From NCBI GenBank assembly GCA_016937975.1, contig JAFGVN010000086.1, positions 1-41,155 on the forward strand: a stretch of 41,155 bases of DNA, given 5' to 3'. Under the pieces are notes generated by a model that made no database searches, was not told where the DNA came from, and saw only the letters and a program-made list of their open reading frames with translations. Shown here piece by piece: positions 16,039-23,815 of the stretch (the first letter of the stretch is position 1; every line of letters starts with the position of its first letter). This DNA is from Clostridia bacterium. Its GTDB lineage: Bacteria > Bacillota > Clostridia > Peptostreptococcales > Acidaminobacteraceae. The position numbers were made by a program, and so were the translations under genes.

Positions 16039-16475
16039 ATACTTTCGTCTATTTGTTCCATTAACATGACTTTCATCATCTGATGAGGAAAAGTCATATT
16101 TGAAAATGACAACTTTACATGAGCCTTTTTAATCACTGAATCACTTAAACCCAGAGAACCTCCAATGATAAAACAGATTTGCTGGTCATTGTATTGTTTT
16201 AACTTTTTCTTAAGCTCTTCTGTACTCATTTGCTTGCCATCAATTGCCAAAACAAAGATGATGCTTTGATCAGGAATCTTGGCTAATATTCTTTCACCTT
16301 CCAAATCCTTTACTTGAATCATTTCCTTGTCAGATAATTTTTCTGGACACTTCTCATCTGGTACTTCTATTAAATCTATTGGTATTGTTTTTGAAATGGA
16401 ATTCTTGTGTTCCTCTATGAGTTTCACAAAATACTTCTCCTTTATCTTACCAACAGAAATCACTGAAATCTTCAT
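16023..16475 (-). CDS. rlmH: RlmH, 23S rRNA pseudouridine-1915 N3-methyltransferase, altered C-terminus
   Basis: A SPOUT-family methyltransferase of 150 residues. MKISVISVGKIKEKYF at the start, EVPDEKCPEKLSDKE, the SAM-binding GGSLGLS in the trefoil knot and LSFSNMTFPHQMMKVMLMEQ are all typical of RlmH. After EQ the family continues YRAFRI---PYHK; here it reads IDESIKHIY and stops, so the catalytic tail is missing. RlmH works as a homodimer with a composite active site, one subunit giving SAM and the other the tail; the following gene has just such a tail. The start overlaps the stop of the HD gene (TAATG), so the three genes form one operon. Confidence 0.85.
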   Translation of the reverse strand: MKISVISVGKIKEKYFVKLIEEHKNSISKTIPIDLIEVPDEKCPEKLSDKEMIQVKDLEGERILAKIPDQSIIFVLAIDGKQMSTEELKKKLKQYNDQQICFIIGGSLGLSDSVIKKAHVKLSFSNMTFPHQMMKVMLMEQIDESIKHIY

Positions 16476-17044
16476 TAATCCACCAAACTCATGCTCAAAG
16501 TGTTCAAATAGGCTTCATGCGCAATTAAAGCATCCAATACATTTTGCAAATGAACATCCAACTCTACACCAAGTTCCTCTGCACCTTTTTTAATCATTTC
16601 TCTATTTACAGCAGCTGCGAAGGCTTTATCTTTCATTTTCTTTTTAACAGATTTAATTTCCATACCTTCAAATTTTGTAGGTCTTACAAGTGCTGCAGCA
16701 ACAATAAAACTTGCCAGTTCATCAACGGCAAATAAGGTTTTAGCCATTTGAGTTTCTCTTGCTTCTCCATGACTGCCATGCCCTTTTACGGCTGTAACAA
16801 ACTCATCATCATAACCATATGCTTTTAACCAATCCAATCCTACACCGGGATGTTGCTCTGGAAATTCTTCAAAGTCTATATCATGTAACAAACCACATGC
16901 TGCATATCTTTCAGGATCTTCATTAAATAATTGACCATAATGGCGCATAGCACCCTCTACTGCAAAACAGTGTTTCTGTAATTGCTTCGTTTTAACATGT
17001 TCTGATAATTTTTCAAATGTAAATGCTCTTTCGTATAAATTCAT
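16475..17044 (-). CDS. HD-domain hydrolase
   Basis: Predicted metal-dependent phosphohydrolase of 189 residues. The HD metal site is visible as His25, His54-Asp55 (LLHDIDF) and further His residues in VKGHGSHG. The family is widespread in Clostridia as small standalone HD proteins of unknown substrate. ATG 17044 is preceded by GGGGTGAG. It leads the operon with rlmH and the rlmH-like gene; the stop codon overlaps the rlmH start by one base. No link between its function and rRNA methylation is known. Confidence 0.85.
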   Translation of the reverse strand: MNLYERAFTFEKLSEHVKTKQLQKHCFAVEGAMRHYGQLFNEDPERYAACGLLHDIDFEEFPEQHPGVGLDWLKAYGYDDEFVTAVKGHGSHGEARETQMAKTLFAVDELASFIVAAALVRPTKFEGMEIKSVKKKMKDKAFAAAVNREMIKKGAEELGVELDVHLQNVLDALIAHEAYLNTLSMSLVD

Positions 17045-17108
17045 AAACTCACCCCTTTCAACTATTGTAACATATTTTAAACTTCTAGTTCTCTAGAAAT
17101 TATAATAA

Positions 17109-17135
17109 TGGTATAATTTTGTTGTACAACAAAAT
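17109..17135 (+). promoter_or_regulatory. Extended -10 promoter with a 20-bp palindromic operator ahead of the PhzF gene
   Basis: TGGTATAAT (17109-17117) is an extended -10. A perfect 20-bp palindrome centred between 17125 and 17126 (half-site ATTTTGTTGT) runs from 17116 to 17135, that is from the end of the -10 to just before the ribosome binding site, so it covers the expected transcription start. It is well placed as a repressor operator; the regulator is not identified. Confidence 0.7.
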
Positions 17136-17147
17136 ATGGAGGTATTT

Positions 17148-18002
17148 ATGAAGATTTATCACGTTAATGCATTTACAGAAAGCCTGACTGGTGGTAACCC
17201 TGCTGGTGTAGTAATCTTAAATCATCCATTAACTGAAAATGAAATGTTGTCAATTGCTAAAAGAATTGGTTATTCAGAAACTGCATTCATTACTAAAAGT
17301 AATGTAGCTGATTATCAAATACGATTCTTTACGCCAGTTGATGAAGTGGATTTGTGTGGTCATGCAACCATTGCATCATTCAGTGTTCTTCTAAAGGAAG
17401 ATCACATCATGCCAGGCATGTACACACAAGAAACAAAAGCTGGGGTTTTAAAAGTTGATGTCCTCAGCACTGGAGAAGTATATATGGATCAACTTATTCC
17501 AGAGCATTATGAAACGATCAACAAAGATGTCGTCGCTAACTCTTTAGGAATTTCTGCTGAAGAGATTATCGGTGAACCTCAAGTCTTTTCGACTGGTTTA
17601 AAAGATATTATAGTTCACGTTAAAGATCTCAAGACGATTCAAAAGATTCAACCTGACTTTAAACGTATTGAAGAGATAAGCCGTGAACATGAATCGACTG
17701 GTTATCATGTATTTACCCTTGAAACATTAGAGGACAAAACAGCACACTGTCGTAACTTTGCTCCATTATATGGTATTGATGAAGAAGCGGCAACAGGGAC
17801 TGCAAGTGGTGCACTTACAGGTTATTTAATCCATCACAATTTAGTTGAATTTAAAGACGGTTTAAATGAATATGCTTTCGAACAAGGCTTTGAAATGAAT
17901 CGTCCATCTTCAATTTTCACCCAAGTTATCATGAATGATGGTGAAATCACTGAGATGATTGTTGGTGGAGAAGGTCTTATTACAAAAGAAGAACTTGATT
18001 AA
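17148..18002 (+). CDS. PhzF family isomerase
   Basis: PhzF-like protein with two diaminopimelate-epimerase-like domains. Signature motifs: VNAFTESLTGGNPAGVV at the N-terminus, GYSETAF with the conserved catalytic Glu, DLCGHATIASF, and ATGTASGALTGYL in the C-terminal half. Length 284 residues is normal. An ATG at 17136 is in frame, but GGAGG (17138-17142) places the start at 17148. PhzF proper acts in phenazine synthesis; most homologues, as here without other phenazine genes, are of unknown substrate. A long palindrome over the transcription start points to repression by an unidentified factor. Ends in a shared terminator. Confidence 0.88.
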   Translation: MKIYHVNAFTESLTGGNPAGVVILNHPLTENEMLSIAKRIGYSETAFITKSNVADYQIRFFTPVDEVDLCGHATIASFSVLLKEDHIMPGMYTQETKAGVLKVDVLSTGEVYMDQLIPEHYETINKDVVANSLGISAEEIIGEPQVFSTGLKDIIVHVKDLKTIQKIQPDFKRIEEISREHESTGYHVFTLETLEDKTAHCRNFAPLYGIDEEAATGTASGALTGYLIHHNLVEFKDGLNEYAFEQGFEMNRPSSIFTQVIMNDGEITEMIVGGEGLITKEELD

Positions 18003-18006
18003 ACAT

Positions 18007-18032
18007 AAAATCCAACCTAATGGTTGGATTTT
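18007..18032. terminator. Bidirectional terminator between the PhzF and lipoprotein genes
   Basis: Stem AAAATCCAACC/GGTTGGATTTT with a TAAT loop. The minus-strand lipoprotein stop codon lies inside it. Confidence 0.85.
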
Positions 18033-19786
18033 GGTTTATACATAGGTCGCCAATTTTGTCCTTTCAATGGTACTACTCCAGTAATATCATATGTATTGAT
18101 GTTTACTTCAACAATAGCTGCTTCATATCCGTTCTCCCTAGAAAAAACTACTGAATCTCCATTTGGAGACCACGTTGGTACCCATTCGTCAGATCTTGAA
18201 CTACTCATTTGATCAACTCTATTGCTTTCTAAATTTCTTATATAAATATTCCATGAATCCTTATCCTTTTGCGAGTAAGCTACTTTTTTCCCATCAGGTG
18301 AAAATTCTATTCTAGAACAGTTTTCCCAAACTAATCTTGTTTCTAAAGTCTCAACGTTAACTGCATAAGTATCCTGAGTCATACCAAAACTCGTGTAATA
18401 AACCCACTTACCATCTAATGACCAAGTCGTCCAAAACTCTTTCTTACTTTCAAAAGTCAATTGCTTCTTCCCAGTACCATCCGAATTCATCATGAAAATA
18501 TCATAGTTGCCATTCTCCATGGAAGCATATGCAATATATTGATTATCTCTTGACCAGGAAGGAGTCCTATCCTCTACATCATTATGGGTCAGTTGCTTGA
18601 CATTTTCTCCATTAGAGTCCATAACATAGATTTCATCATCACCATCACGGTTCGAGAAAAAAACAATTCTGTTGCCTTCAAAATTCCATGATGCTAATCC
18701 ATCTTCATAAGTATTATCAGTAAGTTGGATTGTTTTGTTTAAATCCAAGTCTTTAATATATATTTCGCGATCACCATCAACATCAGAATCATACAGCACT
18801 TGATTTATTTTAGGTTCAGGTCTCCAATCTGGTCCCCAATCAGAACTGGGATCATGGGTTATTTCAAAAGTTTCTCCGGTTTCTAGCTCACGAATGTATA
18901 TTTCTCCAGTTCCATATGCACCTTCAGAATCATAGGCAATCCATTTATGGTCTGGTGAATAAACAGGAACCCATAAGGTTCTACTTGCATCATCTAAAAT
19001 TTTCTTAATCAGGTTATTTTGAATATCCAACTCATATAAATCATTTTCTTTATGACAAACAATTTTAGAATCATCTTCATTATAATCAATATAACCTAAG
19101 GATATATCACTCTCTATCATTACCTCTTGGGTCTCAAACTTCATTTCAACACTGCCATAGTAAGGCATTCCATCAATGATTGTTGTAAAACCTATTTTTT
19201 TACCATCAGAACTAAATTTTGGCGCTTTTTCATCATAGGCACTGTTCGTTAACAAGGTTTGATTGGAACCGTCTGAATTCATAATAAAAATATCTGATTG
19301 TCCAAATCGATTGGATTCAAAGACTATGTACTTCCCATCAGGGGACCAATCCGGGAAGTGATTCTCTCCATTCACGTTTGTTAATTGTAATATCTCTGGA
19401 TTCTCTTCTCTTAAATCCATCATGTAAATATCTCGATCACCATCCATGTCTGAGAAAAATGCAATTTTATAACCATCTGGAGCCCAATCGCCGTGACCTT
19501 CATGCGACGGTAAATCCAACAGCAAAATAGGATTATCTTGATAAGCTGAAGTGAGATACAAATCTCGATCACCTCCTCTTTCACTAGAAAAGAGAATTTC
19601 ATTCCTTGGTAATAATATTGGCTCAGTTTTTAATTCAATTTGCTCTTCTAAAACAATCTCATCAGATATGATTTCATTTAAAGCTTCATTCTCAGTACCA
19701 TTGGATACAAGTGAAGCTGCATTTATATGAGTTTTGTTTTGGCAACCAATGAGCAAAACACAAAGTAAAACAATTAATTTTTTCAC
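18017..19786 (-). CDS. Lipoprotein with TolB-like PD40 beta-propeller repeats
   Basis: A secreted, lipid-anchored protein of 589 residues. The N-terminus is a lipoprotein signal: MKK, a hydrophobic stretch, then LIGC with Cys15 as the lipidation site. The body is a run of about eleven PD40/TolB-type blades, each with a W-S-P/DG-x-x-I-x-F/Y core followed by D-I-Y/F-x-M/V (for example WAPDGYKIAFFSDMDGDRDI, WSPDGKYIVFESN). Such propellers bind proteins or peptides outside the cell. It starts with GTG and overlaps the tetR stop by four bases (GTGA), with GGGAGGG upstream, so it is co-transcribed with and probably controlled by that regulator. Confidence 0.85.
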   Translation of the reverse strand: MKKLIVLLCVLLIGCQNKTHINAASLVSNGTENEALNEIISDEIVLEEQIELKTEPILLPRNEILFSSERGGDRDLYLTSAYQDNPILLLDLPSHEGHGDWAPDGYKIAFFSDMDGDRDIYMMDLREENPEILQLTNVNGENHFPDWSPDGKYIVFESNRFGQSDIFIMNSDGSNQTLLTNSAYDEKAPKFSSDGKKIGFTTIIDGMPYYGSVEMKFETQEVMIESDISLGYIDYNEDDSKIVCHKENDLYELDIQNNLIKKILDDASRTLWVPVYSPDHKWIAYDSEGAYGTGEIYIRELETGETFEITHDPSSDWGPDWRPEPKINQVLYDSDVDGDREIYIKDLDLNKTIQLTDNTYEDGLASWNFEGNRIVFFSNRDGDDEIYVMDSNGENVKQLTHNDVEDRTPSWSRDNQYIAYASMENGNYDIFMMNSDGTGKKQLTFESKKEFWTTWSLDGKWVYYTSFGMTQDTYAVNVETLETRLVWENCSRIEFSPDGKKVAYSQKDKDSWNIYIRNLESNRVDQMSSSRSDEWVPTWSPNGDSVVFSRENGYEAAIVEVNINTYDITGVVPLKGQNWRPMYKPKSNH

Positions 19787-20313
19787 ATATATTCCCTCCC
19801 AAATGCTTGAGCAGCAGTTCTAATCATTTTTACAATCTCATCTTCAGAATATAAAGTAGGTTGATCCATAACTAAACAAGCCAGACCATGAGTGTAAATT
19901 GTAAGATGTCTATGCAAGGATTCAACATTGATTTTATTTTCAACAACATACTCATTCTTCTCAATGCGTCCTCGAATGGTTTCCAAATTCATTTTTGACT
20001 TTTTATGTGAAAAATAAAGACTTCTAAACCACTCTGGATGCTTCTTTGCAAATGTAACAACACCTAACCCTAACTGTAGAAAAGGGTCCTCACTCTCCTT
20101 AAGCATTTCTTCATTCATCGCATTGTAGATTTCTTGAATTATTTTCTCTTTTAATATATCTAGGTTTTCAAAATAAGAATAGATGGGTTGTGTTGAGCAT
20201 GATAAATAATCTGCCAACTTTCTTGCTGTTATCTGCTCTATACCACTCGTTTTTATATACTCCAGTGCACCTTTTAATATATATTCAGCTGTAATTACCT
20301 GTTTTTTTGCCAT
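19783..20313 (-). CDS. TetR/AcrR family transcriptional regulator
   Basis: Transcription factor of about 176 residues. The N-terminal helix-turn-helix is clear: AEYILKGALEYIKTSGIEQI, TARKLADYLSCSTQPIYSYF. The C-terminal ligand domain resembles the TetR_C_33/WHG type. The open frame reaches 20340, but ATG 20313 follows AAGGAAGTG. It forms a two-gene operon with the propeller lipoprotein. A dyad at 20342-20362 just upstream is a likely self-operator. Confidence 0.88.
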   Translation of the reverse strand: MAKKQVITAEYILKGALEYIKTSGIEQITARKLADYLSCSTQPIYSYFENLDILKEKIIQEIYNAMNEEMLKESEDPFLQLGLGVVTFAKKHPEWFRSLYFSHKKSKMNLETIRGRIEKNEYVVENKINVESLHRHLTIYTHGLACLVMDQPTLYSEDEIVKMIRTAAQAFGREYM

Positions 20314-20341
20314 ATTCACTTCCTTTTCTAAAAATAACACA

Positions 20342-20362
20342 TGTTATATATTAAATATAACA
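20342..20362 (-). promoter_or_regulatory. Candidate TetR operator
   Basis: Inverted repeat TGTTATAT-N5-ATATAACA, 29 nt upstream of the tetR start, in an AT-rich region that must hold its promoter. Position and symmetry fit autorepression. Confidence 0.55.
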
Positions 20363-20420
20363 TAAGGCGACTTGTTGTTCAACTATTAAATAACAATCGT
20401 TATATTATTTATAAAATAAA

Positions 20421-20438
20421 AGAGCACTTTACGGCTCT
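20421..20438 (-). terminator. Terminator of the Ham1-cyclophilin gene
   Basis: Stem AGAGC/GCTCT followed on the minus strand by TTTTATTTTAT. The stop codon of the gene lies in the loop. Confidence 0.6.
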
Positions 20439-21583
20439 AATATAGAAAAATATATTTTTTTAGGACTACCATATACATAGTTAAAGGTATCTACAGTGAT
20501 GCTTTCAATGAAAATAACTTCTTCTGGTGCATCATAACCATATCTTTGGTGTGTTTCTACTTGATTCAACGCATCAATTACCTGAAGGTTTTCGACCACT
20601 CTGCCAAAAGCAGGTACAATGCCGTTCAAAGTGGTTTCGTCCTTATTCATAATAAAGAAACTGCCAGCAGTCGCATAAGGCGTCCATTCGGAGCCGGCCA
20701 TTGCCATGCCTATAGTTCCCTTTATAAAATCCAAGGGATTACGATAACCTTCACGATCAAATTCTCCATTAAGAATATAGCCTGGTGTGTCATCTGTCCA
20801 ATTTTCAGGCTTCAAACTTGGATCACCTGATTGAATTAATCTGCCAGGTACTATTCTGCAAAGGGCTTTGTCATTGTAATAACCTTTTTGAATGAGCTCA
20901 ATAAAATTCTTCACTGTATCTTTTGCGTACTCTGGATACAATTCAATTTTAATCGGTGCATACCCTTTAAACTTTAACGTCACAAGAGGATGTTTATAAT
21001 GCTTTAAAAAGAAATTTCTAAAGCCTTCATTCATTTCAGTAAACTCTGCACTTTCATTTTTAAGATCATAATAATAGCTTCCCGTAGTGATGTCTACTGA
21101 AAGAGAATCTAGCGGAAATCCTTCTTTTCGAATCTCATGTGGCTGAGTAATAATCTGAAAAGGTTCTGATGCGATATCATTGCCATCATAGGTATAATGT
21201 TCATTTTCATTGATCACCAGTGCTATGGCATTTCTATATCTTGCCGTTAACTTTCCACCGTATTTATCGGCTAACTGACTGTAATATAAAATCATCTCCT
21301 CATCACTTAAACTGATATCATTGACCCTTCTTACATGAGCACCTGGCTGTTCTTTATCAGTTACTTCATCAAAGTACAAACCAGAGTCAATAGAAAAAAC
21401 AGGTTCATGATACTGTTCATAATAGAATTTCGCTTTTTCCAAAGCATTCTCCTGAATATGATGATTCGTTTCACTTGCGTCTTTTAAATCATCCTTAATG
21501 ACCAGTTCAAAGGGAAGTTCTTTAAAAATCTGTTTTAAATGCTCTATCTTTCCTTTATTCTTCGTTCCAAATATATATTTCAT
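20429..21583 (-). CDS. Ham1/RdgB-like NTPase domain fused to a cyclophilin
   Basis: A 384-residue protein of two unrelated enzymes. Residues 1-190 resemble Ham1/RdgB, which hydrolyses non-canonical purine triphosphates such as ITP and XTP: GTKNKGKIEHLKQIF is the substrate loop, ENALEKAKFY and SIDSGLYFDEV match the metal site, though the usual PG-x-SARY block is altered to QPGAHVRRV. Residues about 200-375 are a peptidyl-prolyl isomerase of the cyclophilin type: LCRIVPGRLIQSGDPS, GTIGMAMAGSEWTPYATAGS, FFIMN and FGRVVENLQVID. There is no signal peptide, so it is cytoplasmic. Five bases separate it from the GNAT gene before it, so it is the last gene of an operon. I know of no common pairing of these domains. 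Confidence 0.85.
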   Translation of the reverse strand: MKYIFGTKNKGKIEHLKQIFKELPFELVIKDDLKDASETNHHIQENALEKAKFYYEQYHEPVFSIDSGLYFDEVTDKEQPGAHVRRVNDISLSDEEMILYYSQLADKYGGKLTARYRNAIALVINENEHYTYDGNDIASEPFQIITQPHEIRKEGFPLDSLSVDITTGSYYYDLKNESAEFTEMNEGFRNFFLKHYKHPLVTLKFKGYAPIKIELYPEYAKDTVKNFIELIQKGYYNDKALCRIVPGRLIQSGDPSLKPENWTDDTPGYILNGEFDREGYRNPLDFIKGTIGMAMAGSEWTPYATAGSFFIMNKDETTLNGIVPAFGRVVENLQVIDALNQVETHQRYGYDAPEEVIFIESITVDTFNYVYGSPKKIYFSILEP

Positions 21584-21588
21584 AGGCC

Positions 21589-22125
21589 CTACTTCTTCTC
21601 AATATCTCGACCCATGAAATAACAGTTTGTAAATTCACCATTGATTTTCATGTCTTTTAAAAGCAATCCTTCTTTTACAAATCCCATTTTTTCATACAAA
21701 TGAATAGCTTTTTCATTGTCCTCACGGACCTTAAGATTCATCTTTTCACAGTACTTGGATTGTTCAGCCCAAGAAATTAACTGTTTGAGCATTTCATAAC
21801 CAACACCTTGATTCCAATACTTTTCAGAAACAGAAATACCAAATTCACCTACATGTCTCACACGAGGTCTTCTGCCACCTTCATAACTCATACAGCTGAT
21901 GATTTCATCCTCTACTAACGCAAGAAGCATAATGGCATTTTCGTGATCCTCATAGGATCTTAAAAAGACCTCTTCTTTTTCTATGGTCATTTCAAATTCA
22001 CCAATACCAAAGGTTAAATTATCAGATTCACCTGCAATCGTATTGATGTATTGAATGAGTTTCTCCGCATCTGAAACTTTTGCTTTTCTTATTTCATAAG
22101 GTGTACCATTCTTCATTGTAAACAT
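21589..22125 (-). CDS. GNAT family N-acetyltransferase
   Basis: Predicted acetyltransferase of 178 residues resembling ribosomal-protein or amino-acid acetyltransferases: YEIRKAKVSDAEKLIQYIN, GEFGISVSEKYWNQGVGYEM (acetyl-CoA loop QGVGYE) and LKVREDNEKAIHLYEKMGF. ATG 22125 has AAGGAG upstream. It lies three bases after another GNAT gene and five before the fusion gene, so all three are one transcript. The substrate is unknown. Confidence 0.85.
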   Translation of the reverse strand: MFTMKNGTPYEIRKAKVSDAEKLIQYINTIAGESDNLTFGIGEFEMTIEKEEVFLRSYEDHENAIMLLALVEDEIISCMSYEGGRRPRVRHVGEFGISVSEKYWNQGVGYEMLKQLISWAEQSKYCEKMNLKVREDNEKAIHLYEKMGFVKEGLLLKDMKINGEFTNCYFMGRDIEKK

Positions 22126-22128
22126 CTT

Positions 22129-22836
22129 TTACTCCTTAATCTTAACCCAGTGAACATCTCCAACATACTCAAACCCTGCTTTTAAAGCTAGATTCATTGA
22201 TTTTATATTCTCCTTTTCAATATGAACAAAAGACATCAAATTTCTTTTCTGCTGCTCATAAATCATAGCATCTGTCAGTTTTTTTGCATAGCCTTTATTT
22301 CTATAGGCTTCCAATACCTTAATAAATCCTATGGCACCATCATCATGGGTTAAAACCCATCCAACCATCTGGTCATTGATTTTAATACATAAACCAATAC
22401 CTTTTGAAATCCGTTCCTTGATATAATTGATATCCGTGAATTCACCATAATCATTATGAGCCTGAATGTATTCAGCATCTTCTGGTCTTAATACTTCAAC
22501 ACCTTCAATGGTTTCAACTTTCTCACCTTTATAAATTAGTTTCTTACAAGATAAAATCCATTCGAGAGACTTATGAGTTTTAGCATAATTTAATACAAGT
22601 TCATCTTGGATCATCCATCTTAAATGACTGTCATCAATAAGCCTCATCACTTCATTTAAATCCATGGGATCTTCTAGATGGATATAAGTCCATTCATGAT
22701 CACTTTTTCCTGTAATAACATAGGATTGATTATACCAGAGAGATTCTTTAATATCATAATCCTCTGCAAAATTAAGCAGATTTATATTTTTGATCTTATT
22801 CTTTTCTAACAGTCTTTTGTCTTTATCATTTAGCAT
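22129..22836 (-). CDS. GNAT family N-acetyltransferase
   Basis: A 235-residue GNAT. The C-terminal half carries the acetyl-CoA site, IGFIKVLEAYRNKGYAKKLT, and a motif B with KENIKSMNLALKAGFEYVG; the N-terminal half is poorly conserved. An upstream ATG at 22869 is in frame, but GAGGGGAG lies directly before ATG 22836, which I prefer. First gene of the GNAT-GNAT-Ham1/cyclophilin operon; the methyltransferase gene 88 nt upstream may be co-transcribed. Confidence 0.82.
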   Translation of the reverse strand: MLNDKDKRLLEKNKIKNINLLNFAEDYDIKESLWYNQSYVITGKSDHEWTYIHLEDPMDLNEVMRLIDDSHLRWMIQDELVLNYAKTHKSLEWILSCKKLIYKGEKVETIEGVEVLRPEDAEYIQAHNDYGEFTDINYIKERISKGIGLCIKINDQMVGWVLTHDDGAIGFIKVLEAYRNKGYAKKLTDAMIYEQQKRNLMSFVHIEKENIKSMNLALKAGFEYVGDVHWVKIKE

Positions 22837-22924
22837 ATTATCTCCCCTCAGAACTTCAAAAGAGAGCATTTCTAGTGAAGCCTTAATTATTCTTCATAAA
22901 TGATTGAAATCCTCTCCTCCATGA

Positions 22925-23710
22925 TTATAGCTTCTTAGCAATATGAAGCCCATGTTCACTATAACCCAACAACTCTGGTTTTTCACACATGGCATAATGA
23001 ATATCTAACCATCTCATAAATTCCTCAGGCGTGAAATCATTGATGGTTTCCTTTAAAACAAACTTCATCCCATCTGTTGCGACATGATGTATTGGCGTCA
23101 CAAGAAAATCTTTCATGAGTATTTCTACATCCTCTGGGGTAGTTGCATAGAAAACATTATTGTCTTCGTTAAAACCATGGGTTAAATAAAATTCTATGGC
23201 ATCAAAGTTGCCTTTGATGCTTTCTTTATACTTCAACAAATTTGCATACTTGTTAATATAGGCTGTAAAGAGAAAACCATTGGGTTTCAAGACCCTTAAA
23301 CATTCTTTAATACTCTTTTTTCTCTCCTCATCACTTCTTAGATGGTACAGAGAACCTAAATTTAATACAACATCAAAACTTTCATCTTCAAATCTTGAAA
23401 GATCTAATATACTGCCAACATAAGTTTCACAATCCAAATCACTTTGTAACATATGATTTCTCATAATCTCTACATTACGAACCACTAAGTCTCCAGCAGT
23501 CACAACATGTCCCTTTTGGGCTAAATAAACGGCATAAGCTCCTGTACCTGCACAAGCATCCAAGATTGTTGAATTAGTTTGAATTAGGTTTTCTATGTAC
23601 CTAGTTGTCGTCAAAAACTCAATTCTGTTTGCATTGCTTCTTTTCAATCTTGCATCTTCATCAATACTATTATAAAAATCATGTATGTCCACATTAAATA
23701 GAATTGCCAT
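22925..23710 (-). CDS. Class I SAM-dependent methyltransferase
   Basis: Methyltransferase of 261 residues. Motif I is ILDACAGTGAYAVYLA, then VTAGDLVVRNVEIMR with the acidic residue binding the ribose, and FDVVLNLGSLYHL as motif IV. ECLRVLKPNGFLFTAYINKY is the post-motif region. The fold is of the Methyltransf_11/25 type, common for small-molecule methylation. ATG 23710 is preceded by AAGGGAG. The substrate is unknown. Confidence 0.87.
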   Translation of the reverse strand: MAILFNVDIHDFYNSIDEDARLKRSNANRIEFLTTTRYIENLIQTNSTILDACAGTGAYAVYLAQKGHVVTAGDLVVRNVEIMRNHMLQSDLDCETYVGSILDLSRFEDESFDVVLNLGSLYHLRSDEERKKSIKECLRVLKPNGFLFTAYINKYANLLKYKESIKGNFDAIEFYLTHGFNEDNNVFYATTPEDVEILMKDFLVTPIHHVATDGMKFVLKETINDFTPEEFMRWLDIHYAMCEKPELLGYSEHGLHIAKKL

Positions 23711-23815
23711 AACGTTCTCCCTTCATCTTAAACATCTCTTCTCATATCATATAAGTGTAACAGAAGAAAAGCAGCTCATCACAGGTAAAAAACAGTTAAA
23801 ACAAATAACACTCAA

